Positions 25,366 through 60,757 of a stretch of 62,000 nucleotides of DNA are shown piece after piece. Location: NCBI RefSeq assembly GCF_964340395.1, contig NC_135555.1, positions 6,788,931 through 6,850,930 of the forward strand, in the 5' to 3' direction. Made by a program: the position numbers and the translations under genes. The notes under the pieces are model-generated. The model ran no database searches. It saw only the letters and a list, made by a program, of their open reading frames with translations, and was not told the origin of the DNA. The stretch comes from Glandiceps talaboti (lineage: Eukaryota > Hemichordata > Enteropneusta > Spengelidae). How positions within the stretch are numbered: the first letter of the stretch is position 1; every line of letters begins with the position of its first letter.

Positions 25366-25675
25366 GTGGCGAAAAATTGAGATGGGGGTGGGGATACAAA
25401 GACTTATTTTTTTTTACAATAAGGACATTCTTTAGTCAAATGAAAGAATGTTATTATTCTTGTACAGTTACTGGTGGCGAAAAATAAAGATGGGGGTGAA
25501 GGCACAAAGACCTATTTTTTGTACACTAAGGACATTCTTTAGTCAAATGAAAGAATGTTATTATGCTTGTACAGTTACTGGTGGCGAAAAATAGAGATGG
25601 GGGTGAGGGCACAAAGACCTATTTTTTGTACACTAAGGACATTCTTTAGTCAAATGAAAGAATGTTATTATACTT
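25366..25675 (+). repeat. 107-bp tandem repeat, about 3 copies
   Basis: Unit begins GTGGCGAAAAATAAAGATGG and ends CTTGTACAGTTACTG. Each unit contains the hairpin ACATTCTTT...AAAGAATGT. Copies 2 and 3 are nearly identical, copy 1 is more diverged. Confidence 0.92.
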
Positions 25676-28302
25676 GTCGTGTCCTCAGTAAAGTGCACAC
25701 TCTCCTATCATCAGGCCACTTAGGCCACTGACTTTATTGAGAATGACCATAGACCCTCCAGGGTATAAGACAAACACCTCTACCCAGTCCGTGTACTACA
25801 ACTATGATTACAATTTACTTTGTAACTAATATCCTGTAATAGATCACATTTCTCATCACGCAATGAGCAATGAGTGACATTGCCATTCATTATAGTAAAT
25901 AAATCCTCAACACATTGATTAGTTGCTATAATTTCACATTGTCAGGTTCGTTCACAATTTCCAATAGTTAATTACTTCCGTTGTGTTAATACGTTTAAAT
26001 GATTTTCATGTACTATCACAGACATTAGATTGACGTTTCTATGGTATTATTTAGTCAGTAAGGATTTGACGATGGAGTAAAGTGGCACAAACTGGTTTAT
26101 ACGTCGCTTAATACTGAAATGAAAATACTAACATAAACAACCTCGATTAAATTACGTCATCAGGTAGTTTGTAAATTATATCGTAATACTAGGTTTGAGT
26201 TCAGTTAACTGCTTCAGTAAGTAGAATATATATACTGCGAGTACCTTGTAAATATCAACAAAAATTGCACCACAAAGGGTAAATTGTGTTCGTGCCTGCT
26301 TAAATGCGTGTTTACACTTTTCCCAATGAGCTGTTACGCATTTTACGGTACATTGACGAAATAACCATTTACCATGACAAGTTTATTTGACAACCCATTG
26401 TTGCATCATGCAGTCATGCAACTGGTAAGAGTTTCATTTCGATAATATTCAGCATCATTAGGTTAGATATTCGATTACAGATAATGGGAAGCTATCAATC
26501 AAATTTCGGAGATTTCCATACTAGTTGTAGTAAACGGCTATGTTTTGTTGTATTTCTTTGAAACGTTACAGAGTTGTAGCAGAGACGGAATTAGTTACAT
26601 GTATGACATTAGTTATTCATCTAACGTCATGTAGACCACTATTAAATGAAACTGATTCAAAACTGAATAACTACAGCTGTTTAAGAAATTCCTTTTAGGT
26701 TTCCTCGTTACTAGTCTTGCCTTTGGCGTTCACACGACCATTTTGCAAAAACTCATTCTGGAAGATTATCATTTCACACAAGAATATACAGTTGGTTTTT
26801 TTTTTAATTACTTTATTCAAATAAAGAATGAAAAAAAAGACTTGAGCAAGTCCAAAGTCAGATTAGTATAGGCACGCAATGAGCAGTTGCGAACAGTTTA
26901 TCGTAAAAAGTGCCTAAATTTCGTCTCAGATTGAGAGTCAAATGCACATTGCTGGACAGACTCATATTGCGCCTCTGATTCAGTCTCCTATAGAATATCA
27001 CTGTGACACTATACGACAGCAGTCAAACAAGAAATAATTCCATTGAGCTAGGTTACTGGACATGTTTTACATTCACATCCACTCGACGGGAGAAGGGATA
27101 GTCTCAGTCAGTATTGAAAAAATACATGACAAAATAAAAATAAAAGATATGAAATTTGTAGTTCAAAGTTCAGCTGATACATAATTGTTGCTAGGCCATA
27201 TTTTTGTATCTGTAACTTTGCCGTTTAGAAAGATTTTAATCTAATATTAAAGTCTGTAGAATTAACATTTTATGGTGGGTTGAGAGTGGGGGCTATTTCC
27301 CTTTGTTTCAATTCACTGATTTCATTTCGTCTGATCATGATTTCTGGTTCTGAGACTATATGAGGATGAATCTGAGGCTCAGTATGAGATTAGTGTCCCA
27401 TTGCTCTCCAGTGTGAATCTGATTCTGAATCTGAATCTGAAACCAAATTTATACACGTTTTACGATAACGTACCAAAACAGAGTCGACAGCATGCATGTA
27501 ATGTGAGCCTTATTATGTTTTGATCAAATCATAGACCCGGCCCTCCACCAACGTCGGTGGAGGGTCTATGATCAAATCTGTCGAAGAAGTCCGTCAGTCA
27601 CGTGAGATATGCAAATGACGAATCTGAATAAAACAAATATATTCAGACAAATAATCTTCTCACTTCATTTCATTAGACTGACCAATCACCTGTCACACAA
27701 ACGTTGGTCTCACGTGACAAGTCTATGGTTACCGGTTACACATAATATAAAATCAGAACAATGGACAAGTTGTTACGTTTGTAGAACAACGCAGTCGCGG
27801 ATCGGCTGTTTTGTCATTTCACCTTCCACGTAGATTTTGAGAGACTAACGCTATTCATCCTCACTTTCATGAACTAAATGCAATTTTTATTATACCATCT
27901 AATAGTGACATTTCATTTTGTTACACAACGTTACCACAAATTATACTTATCCTTGGTGTCTCGAGAGTACAGCTGTGATCATTAACTCTTGATAAAACCT
28001 ACATAAATCTGAAAATGCTGTTTTATATACCTATAACAGTGCACAAAAGAGGACTACCATCAGTGATTTAGAACAAAGTTGCAAATAATGTTCTAACAAT
28101 AAAACTATGCTACTTTTGGGCGACATTGATACGGAATTGGGGCGAATGAGACAGGACAAAGACATTCTCTGTTAAATTGTTATTTTCCAAAACCTTCTTG
28201 GTTATATTTCGTAATTCCCTCGGGTACGCCATATTTTTAGAAGCTTTTACGCTACTCAATATTGTAAGGAGTTTCATTCCACGGCTCAAGCACGAGATGA
28301 AT

Positions 28303-28303
<1 letters not shown>
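25676..28303. other. Intergenic; one short palindrome at 27521-27582
   Basis: No gene seen. GATCAAATCATAGACCC and CCCTCCACC at 27521-27551 are mirrored by GGTGGAGGG and TCTATGATCAAATC at 27557-27582, a compact perfect hairpin of unknown origin. Confidence 0.55.
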
Positions 28304-28386
<83 letters not shown>

Positions 28387-28438
28387 CCTCCCTCCCTCCC
28401 TCCCTCCCTCCCTCCCTCCCTCCCTCCCTCCCTCCCTC

Positions 28439-28518
<80 letters not shown>
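28304..28518 (+). repeat. (TC)n - (TCCC)n - (TC)n microsatellite
   Basis: About 215 bases of pure pyrimidine on the + strand with a TCCC core between two TC arrays. Arg-Glu and Ser-Leu frames across it are artefacts. A mirror-repeat polypurine/polypyrimidine tract of this length could form H-DNA (inference). Confidence 0.97.
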
Positions 28519-28522
<4 letters not shown>

Positions 28523-28869
28523 GCCGTCCACGTTTGCCCACCATAGTTCATTGACCCGTGTCAGACAGCTTTAGGGAGTGTACAGTTTTAACTTCCAGGG
28601 GGGGGGGGCCGGAGGATTTTCAGGGGGGGCCACCAATTTTTCTCAAGAAAAATTAGGGGGGCTAAACAAAAATTTCACTATTTGTTAGGGGGGGCCACAA
28701 AAAAAAACCTAAACCTGAATGTCAGGATGGACAAGTGCCAGATATGTATATAAAATAAAATATAGGCAAAACCCAACACTTGACTGTGCACAATGTCCTA
28801 CAGAAGTAGCATTTAACATGGATTGATGATAACACAGTGCACAAACCTATTAAATCACAATATTTGTAT

Positions 28870-29075
28870 TCAGTGAAACAAAAATTGACCGGCGACTCTG
28901 CCACTTCTCAAGGTAACTTTCCCATGAAATTGTGTAGGACTTGTTTCATCACAATCACTGTCTGAGATATCAGCCGTGCTTGAAGTTTCAGAGTTATCAG
29001 AAAAACAATCATCACTGTCTATAACACCTATTATAGCATTTTCACTTTCAGAGTCACTACTGTTTGTATCACTGA
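28870..29075 (-). pseudogene. Acidic C-terminal continuation of the transposon B protein, out of frame
   Basis: Immediately downstream of the 200-codon frame, another frame on the same strand reads SDTNSSDSESENAIIG, then further Ser/Asp-rich sequence and ends KVTLRSGRVAGQFLFH before a TGA at 28870-28872. The acidic tail followed by a RSGR motif looks like genuine protein, so one indel, or an intron, probably separates it from the SAP-like part. Confidence 0.4.
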
Positions 29076-29678
29076 TCAGATGTCTGTAGTTGTAGTTTGA
29101 AGTTCATTTGCAGTCACTTTACTTGACCTAAATTCAGGTGTTCCAAGTATGTGCGTTGATATTATGTCTACTTTTTCTCCTTTTAATTTTCTATATTTTG
29201 GCAATTTATGCTTGTCTAGATATTTATCTAGCTCTTTTACGTTCAGTTTTTCTAGAGTTCCACTTATGAATAACTGCAACCAGTCATAGTCATTATAATT
29301 CTTGTTTTCTCTTTTCTTCTGTACCTCTAACCGATGTCTGGATCTAATGTTTTTCATCCTCTCCAAATTTCTCAAATGTTCAATGTAGTTTTTAACACTG
29401 TTCACACTGACAATATATTTTTCAGCAAAACGAGAAATAGCAGCTTCATCATTTAATTGTTTTGAAACATAGAGCTTTTTAAAGTTAGCACATGGTTGGT
29501 AGTCATCAACAGTTCGATTTGTGTTTGGTGTTTCAAACACATCCATATAATGACCTGGGTTGTGCATATCTGGCATAGGATGTGGTATTCTGTTCATAGA
29601 TGGCGATACCCAATCTGTAGTGGAACAGTAACTGCACTTTGAGCCATTTTGTATACATGAATCCCTAATAAATTCCAT
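29076..29678 (-). CDS. Transposon B-encoded protein with SAP-like motif
   Basis: A 200-codon open frame. Residues about 10-25 hold a CSYCSTTDW pair of cysteines. The middle (about 75-105) is a helical, HTH-like stretch around AAISRFAEKYIVSVNSVKNY. Residues about 148-180 (LNVKELDKYLDKHKLPKYRK and onward) fit the SAP DNA-binding motif pattern of an LxVxEL helix, a short turn and a KxxLI-type helix. It lies wholly inside transposon B and is likely part of its gene. Function is unknown; DNA binding is inference. The frame ends with a TGA while a neighbouring frame stays open, suggesting a frameshift. Confidence 0.5.
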   Translation of the reverse strand: MEFIRDSCIQNGSKCSYCSTTDWVSPSMNRIPHPMPDMHNPGHYMDVFETPNTNRTVDDYQPCANFKKLYVSKQLNDEAAISRFAEKYIVSVNSVKNYIEHLRNLERMKNIRSRHRLEVQKKRENKNYNDYDWLQLFISGTLEKLNVKELDKYLDKHKLPKYRKLKGEKVDIISTHILGTPEFRSSKVTANELQTTTTDI

Positions 29679-30673
29679 ATAGAGCTCACCAATATTGTAA
29701 TGGGTTTCAATAAATTTTCATTCTATCACCATGGTAGGGTTCAAGTATTATATGATAGCTTTTGTGAGTTTGAATTAAACACAAAATTATTCACAGGTGC
29801 TGGGTGAGGAATGTATTCATAACAAGCCATGCATTCATAAAAATATTATTCAACCCTTTGAAGTGATACATGTACTGCCCCCCCCCCCAGCGCATCAGTT
29901 TACTAAAGTCTCTTGAAATATAGTCCAGAAGCGTTTTATATTTTGCGTAGAGATAATATGAATACTATAATATAGGAAGGGTCTTAATATGTATTTCAAT
30001 CTTAAATAACATGTTTTCCATTTGCACTGCAATTAAAAATGTTTCTAAAATGTGTAATTTATGAAGTGTTTAAATTAATAATAAATGATTGTGTGACCAA
30101 CCACTGCAAATTAATCCTAATATTTGAATATGTTCACATGGAAAAAAGTTTCCTCATGGTGCAATTTTGCACTATTTTTTCCAAACCTGTGATAAATAAG
30201 TAATATATATATATATTTACTTGTTCATTTATTTGCTAATTTATTTATGTCAGTGATGGGCTAAAAATCCAAGAAAAAGTGTAGCCAGACCAGTAGTCTA
30301 TTCTGTCACCCCTCAGTTGTAAGTAGACATCCTGTCAGCCAATTTAACTAATAATAGTCTTTATTTGTGATTTTATGAGTGTCCATGATTCAACAACTTT
30401 GTTGGTTCAATTCTGAAGTAAGTATAAATATGGAATAAGTTAATACATGTAGCAACTGCTGGCAAATCAATGTGTTGCTGTATCTGTGTTTCATCTGTGC
30501 GTATTTTTGTTAGTGGTTTCAGGGGGGGGGCCATGAAATAAAAAGAAGAAGTCTTAGGGGGGGCCAGATAATTTATACCAGTTTTTGTAGGGGGGGGGGC
30601 ACCAATAAAAATCCCTTGCTTCATTAGAAATCCTCCGGCCTCCCCCTGGAAATTAAAAATGTACACTCCCTTA

Positions 30674-31967
30674 CTGACTTTCAGTCAAGGGTTTGTTTTA
30701 CTTTGGCAGTTTTCAGACCACTATGGTCTGAGGAAAGTTGGAAACCCAAATCCCTTGAAAAGAAGCAACAGAGTGTGATATATCAACTCTGACACGTGGC
30801 ACTATATTCGCAAATGAACAATAACAGCAACAGTCACTGATTAAAGTTTACACCACTAACTCATACATTTCTTGCTCTGTGCTACGTTGTCATTGTTTTG
30901 TCTTTCGTCAGTACGTGCCTGAAAGTGAAAGCGAGAACGTGAGTTCCGTTTGATATGCCTTTTCTTTCGCACGTCGATTTAAATGAGTATAACCAGGTTG
31001 TATATCACTCGACTATCACGGTCCTTAGTGCTTAGCACAGTACAGACAAGGAACCCTCTGTTTGGTTTTTCGGAATACCATTTCACATATTTGAGTAAAG
31101 TGTGTCCAACCCACATTCTAGTTCTTCATTTTCGTTGTTGTACAATCAGTCTGGCCATGGCTGTATCTCCCCTAATACATCATGGCCTGTGATACACTTA
31201 GTACAATCATACAGTCACTTCTATTATATTGTGAACCATAGACTGTCCGTGGCTAGTGGAATCTATAGTTCCCCTCCATTCTATGCAATGCGATATTTGT
31301 TTTGTTTAATGAAGTGTTCAGTATATGTTCAAAGGTAGTTGTGCTAATTCACAGTTGAATGGGCATGCATTATTACACGATATCACATTGTCAGGACATG
31401 TAGGCGCCTTCTATACATTCTGACCTGATTGACAAACTATAGTATACCCGTTATCCGCAGCGATGAAAATGGGCGCTGAAGCGAAATATTTGTAGCTAAT
31501 TATAACATATAAATAATAACGCCCTCTGCATCCAAAAGTTGGCAAAAACTACGTACGTGTGTGCTTGTAAGCAATATGATTGGAAAAATCAGCCATCGGT
31601 AGATGCTTACCTCACGGACTAGAAAGGCTTCAAAACTTGACGTACAAAAATGGAGCCTCGAGGTTATAAGGCGTAGGGGATAGAGAAAAGCACATACTTA
31701 GAAATTATTAGTAGGTTTTTGTTCCGCCAAATTTGATACACGGACTGACTCTTAACATTTCACTATCAATCAAATAAATTGTTGTCAAACATTAATTCAT
31801 TCCTGTGAACTTTTTCGCAATCCTGTTTGACATTAGCCTTGGGGTCGGTATGTGTATTTCTCCATTCGCTCGATCAAGTTTACGACAAGATAACGGTACG
31901 AGGTACTGGCTAATGGCCATTTCAGACTGCAAACAGGAAATTGAGAGTACAGCGCCCTCGCTCTAAT
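30674..31967. other. Intergenic, nothing recognised
   Basis: Short frames without domains; no repeats of note. Confidence 0.5.
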
Positions 31968-32096
31968 TGGGGGTATCATCATCTCAGAGTACCCTTTCTT
32001 ATAAGCTTTGTCCCTTGGTATTCTGTAGAAGTGTAAGGCAGGGATGGTTTTCGTATTGTTCAGACATCGAGGAAAGCAGCAGTGCTCTAGTAACAT
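31968..32096 (-). pseudogene. THAP-like zinc-finger N-terminal fragment
   Basis: From a Met at 32096 the frame reads MLLEHCCFPRCLNN and, 11 residues on, HFYRIPRDKAYKKG. This matches the first half of a THAP domain (Met close to a C-x(2-4)-C pair, then a [FH]-x-[RK]-[FI]-P motif). The usual Trp is replaced by Tyr, and the second half with the distal Cys and His is missing from the frame. It may be a first exon with an intron after it, or debris of a P-element-type or THAP-containing transposon. Confidence 0.35.
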
Positions 32097-32946
32097 ATAC
32101 CATGACACAGATAGGAAGTACAGCGCCATCATGGCAAATTTTGGAAATGCCAATTTCAAATCAGTTCTATTCATAGGTGCGGGATCGATTGGACGTTCGG
32201 GGGAATTACAGGAGCGAGCCAAAGCTATTAAAACTATCAAGATCCGTGAGCCTGATCACAAGGTTTCTTGTTGAGCGGAACACCATAAAAATAACACACA
32301 AACATCACTTATCACTCATATGGGCTCCTTATTTTGTTAATGATGTAAACAGTAACAGCATGCACGCTACTACTACTATTACAATATACACAAGGTAGAC
32401 TTTTTAAAATTGTTGGTTGTTCATGTTATAGAACAGTCTCCACTTAGTCTCTCTCTTTCTCTACACCATGTTTATGAACTGGATGGAGCTACTACCAATT
32501 CATTGGAACATGTACTGACTTATCAGCCAAGTTATAACTGAAAGTGTAAAGCTAAAACATTTAAACAAGAGAGGAGGGCGCATCCTCGGCACAAGCATTC
32601 ATGTAGTGTTCAGTGATGTACAGTAACCAGACAATTAAACACATTCACAGTGATGGGTCAATCTCTGCTATCTGTATTGCGTTTATCTTAACACAAAATC
32701 TTGTAGTTACTAAACTTGATATCTTACCAGATGACTATGGCTTGCTTCTAGGAAATCCACTATAACTATAGTAAACTCGTACATGGTTTACTGTTACGCA
32801 AAAGTTAAGTTCCACAATTAGTCAAAGACAACGTTTATTTGTCCCTTTCTCAACCATATGTTTCTCTATTTCATTATATTGACATGTACAATATAACGAT
32901 CTAGATAGTACAATCTATGTTTCTTCTTTCTACACAGTTTACCACA

Positions 32947-46102
<13,156 letters not shown>

Positions 46103-47618
46103 GAGAGGTCAATGGAACCAGTAAATCGAAGGATAACAAGTACTTAGAACTGCATTCACCTTTAACTTTGCAGCTCCATATACTTTTTATTTGAATCGAG
46201 GATGACCCCAAAAGTCGATTTTAAACAGAGGGGTTACTACATGCCGCAACATTGCCAATGCACTTAAAAATACATATTAAAACTAGGCAGGGGGGGGGGG
46301 GTTAGTTAAAAATACAGCAGACCCCACTATAAGGATGTACTCAAAACCATTACACATACATCTATGTATGTAGTGAAGTGGGGGAGCTTGAACATATACT
46401 CGGATTGTATTGTCACGCTGACTTCAAGCTCTAGTCATATAAGCACGTGCTTACTGGAGGGACTGAACATTACGGAGTACAACTCAAATTTAAAACATGC
46501 TGCAGGCAGAATCTTGCCACTTGTTCCAATAATGGAATTGAAAAAGAAAACCTATAACTAAATGATTTCATTGCTGTTGATAGACAGCGTAAGCTATTGG
46601 CAAGCCAAAGTAGTGTGACCTGGTGTTCTGGCGTTACTTTCAGCGTGTTGTATTGTCATTTACAATTGTACTATGAATTTTATTATAATTGTTTAATTCA
46701 CATTATGTGCCAGGGAGATGTACTCTAGATTTGATAGTCAGCTTTAATTTTGTCCCACCAATTTTAAATATTATTGGGACGCCAATCTTCATGGAGTCAA
46801 ACGATGAAAATTACTTGGTTATAACCAAATGTAGCCATGACAACGTAAAATGTATTCATTTTGGATTTCGATTGATAAAGCAATTCTACTAAGTTTACCT
46901 ACTTAGCCATGCTTGGACATCAACATCATATTTGGTAATTCTGGTATTAGTATTTACCATATTTGGCCATTCTGGTATTAGTAGTTACCATATTTGGTCA
47001 TTGTGATATTTGTATTTACCATATTTAGTCATTCTGGAATTATCAAATGCATCAGTTGGTAATTTTGAATTAGCTTATACCATATTTGGTAGTATATGAT
47101 TATTATCAGATATGGTTTGATCCTCGTTGTTATCATAGACCCATTTTAGACTTGTGTTGGTCTAGAATTTTATCAAAAATTAATGTTGTTTTGTCAAGTC
47201 TGATGAAAAACATAACACAGTTTGAATACAATATAAGAATATGAAGTCCTACAAGAAGAGGTAATTATGATTTGTGTAGGTAACACACAAAAAAAAACAT
47301 GAATAACGCGTAAGGAAATGACTTTGTCTATGTTAAATGTTTATTTCTGTTCATACTCTACTTCCTATGTAATAATGGAACAATAAAGGATACTTAATAT
47401 ATCGAAAACAAAAATCGAATACAAATACAGGAATGATAATCTTGTCAATACGAGATTTGTTGATATATTGACATTGTATGCAAATTTTCTGCTCGGTAGC
47501 TAGGTGGGACAGTCTAGCTAACAACCATCTACCACTTTGGTCGTTTACTTATATCAATTGTTGGTCAATGGTAATAATTATAATCTGCAAGGTTTTTCCT
47601 TGGAAATGTTCGATGATA
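46103..47618 (+). other. 3' flank of gene 2, with a 31-bp minisatellite
   Basis: Probable 3' UTR and intergenic DNA. At 46915-47110 a unit like ACCATATTTGGTCATTCTGG followed by TATTAGTATTT (31 bp) is repeated about six times, degenerating rightwards. AATAAA at 47382-47387 is a plausible poly(A) signal. A run of about eleven Gs is near 46289. Confidence 0.6.
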
Positions 47619-49809
47619 TTAAAGGTGATTCAAAATGCTCATATTCACTATCGCTAATTTGCTAGACGACATTTTTGTGAAATACATTCTGGTTTTAAAA
47701 CTTTTAAAAAGCGTCTGCAAACACCTTAAAATGACCTTTTTTCAGTCAGTTCCCCTCGGATTTACTTCGAGAGTTTTCGGGTATTTCCGGTCCCACCTAG
47801 ACCACGGGATTTTATGACGTCATAAGGAGTAATGGTTAGCACGTAGCCTATGACGAGCGTAGTCACTAGGTGAATAAAACTCAACAGCATTGTGAAAAAA
47901 TACATTGGTAGTGGTTGTAATAGACATCAGTAAACAAAAACTACACTCTACATGTCTTATTAACCAACATTTACCGATATTTACTCACACTTTCTCACTA
48001 ATTGTCAGTGTCTGTGGGTATAATAAATGCTAAAATATTATCTCCCCATATTATGGCAAAATAAATCAAAACGACTAGACTAGATATACATAAACACTTG
48101 TAATGTCGGTCGCGTGTTTCAATTTATTTATCTGATTTTTTTATTATTTGCCGAGGAGAAGCATTACAATATCTTCGACATGTATGGCGTCGACAGCATA
48201 TTTTAGCCCACTAATACTATACTGGACTATACTCGCTGGTGTCGCCTTTTGAACGGCGCATTTAACAACAAAGTAAACATATTTATCTCGAATAAATATA
48301 CTAGCTATTAGATTACCCATATTATCAGCAATAAAATTGTAAAGAATTGAGGAAATTTCGTGAGTTTCGTGTTATCATTTACATGACTTTAGCAACTCGT
48401 CTGGAAGAAAACTTGTATGGTTTCCCATGTTGCGATATCACGTAATACAACGAGCCTATTTAATATTCATTAGAAGAATTTTGTAACGAATCATGGTATT
48501 CGAAGTATACAGTTTAGGAAACCAACAAATCAAATATCGCGATGTGTTCAAGATATTAAATATGATTGGACAATATTGACGTCGGCAATCAAGGTCGTGA
48601 CCCCAGTACATGGTTATGAAAGAAAGCCTGCAACTAGATAATTAGCCACGTCAGGTCCAATTTCTCAGGGTTTGTTTTGAAGTTAGAGACGTTATTTCTG
48701 TACGACTTGAAGAATTTTACAATATATCTGATTGATAAATATGGATTATATCAACACGTAGATAAATTCAACCCGACACAAATGTGCTCTCCCGATTCCA
48801 TACGTACATACACTTCTTCAGCTTTGATCGGCGGAACTATCCTAGTATATAGTATAAGCTTACTGCCGCGGCCGCGGTGACTGCACAAAACTTGACAACA
48901 CTACCCACCTACCGATATATAATAATCACCTGTATACAGTGATAAAAACAAGCAATAATTCGAGTCCCCAACAAGTCGATGAGACCTACTTGTACTTCTT
49001 TCCAGTCCGATCCGAATGCGAGTTTCTGAGGTTTTACAAGTGTCTCAGACTCGGACTAGAGTATTGCGCCCTAGACAGCCCTGGCCGAAAATAATAGACG
49101 TAAACTTGTGTTCACAAGCCAAATAGCTAGTATATTTATTCGAGATGAAATATGTTTACTTTGTTGTTAAATGTGCGGTTCAAAAGGCGACGCGAATACT
49201 ATTGGGCTAAATATATGCCGTCCTCGGCGCGGGATGCCGTCAACGCATCACGACGGTATCATAATGCTTCTTGTCGGCAAATAATAACAAAATCAGATAA
49301 ATAAAAGTCAATAAAGGTGAAACACGCGACATTACAGGTGTTTATGTATATCTAGTCTAGCCGTTTTGATTTATTTTGCCATAATATGGGGAGATAATAG
49401 TTTAGCATTTATACCCACAGACACTGACAATTAGTGAGAAAGTGTGAGTAAATATCGGTAAATGTTGGTTAATAAGACATGTAGAGTGTAGTTTTTGTTT
49501 ACTGATGTCTATTACAACCACCAACAATGTATTTTTTCACAATGCTGTTGAGTTTTATTCACCTAGTGACTACGCTCGTCATAGGCTACGTGCTAACCAT
49601 TACTCCTTATGACGTCATGAAATCCCATTGTGTAGGTGTGACCGGAAATACCCGAAAACTCTCGAAGCAAATCCGAAGGGAACTGACTGAAAAAGGGTCA
49701 TTTTAAGGTGTTTGCAGACGCTTTTTAAAAGTTTTAAAACCAGAATGTATTTCACAAACATGTCGTCTAGCAAATTAGCGATAGTGAATGTGAGCATTTT
49801 GAATCACCT

Positions 49810-49813
<4 letters not shown>
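47619..49813. mobile_element. TTAA-flanked long-arm foldback element (2187 bp)
   Basis: The element spans 47623-49809 with TTAA at 47619-47622 and 49810-49813. Arms of about 690 bases (47623 to about 48310, and about 49127 to 49809) are inverted copies, starting AGGTGATTCAAAATGCTCAT and ending with ATTTTGAATCACCT. The centre of about 815 bases has no convincing gene. TTAA duplication is typical of piggyBac and Kolobok elements; the long arms make it a non-autonomous foldback form. Each arm carries the same spurious 60-codon frame. Arms differ at roughly 5-10% of positions by eye, so it is not an assembly mirror. Confidence 0.85.
49554..49559 (-). promoter_or_regulatory. Candidate poly(A) signal of the TIR gene, inside the transposon arm
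   Basis: AATAAA on the - strand, 250 bases after the stop codon at 49812-49810. The same hexamer occurs at the mirrored place (47873-47878, + strand) in the other arm. Confidence 0.4.

Positions 49814-60757
<10,944 letters not shown>

Larger units (their letters stand above)
28574..30670. mobile_element. Transposon B: TTA-flanked element with G-rich subterminal repeats
   Basis: Terminal inverted repeats GGGAGTGTACAGTTTTAACT then TCCAGGGGG (left) and the complement ending TAAAAATGTACACTCCC (right), flanked by TTA at 28571-28573 and 30671-30673. The GGGGGGGCC(A) motifs inside both ends match those of transposon A, so the two are relatives with different outer termini. It encodes the frame 29076-29678 and an acidic continuation. 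Superfamily is probably PIF/Harbinger-like by its TWA duplication, but no DDE catalytic core is visible, so it is non-autonomous or decayed. Confidence 0.78.

Noticed and set aside
28110-28574. Arg-Glu and Ser-Leu rich 90-144 codon frames
   Set aside because: Simple translation of the TC/TCCC array.
47635-47817. 60-codon frame repeated at 49615-49797 on the other strand, suggesting a conserved peptide
   Set aside because: Both lie in the inverted arms of the foldback element; similarity follows from DNA duplication, and there is no start or stop context or domain.
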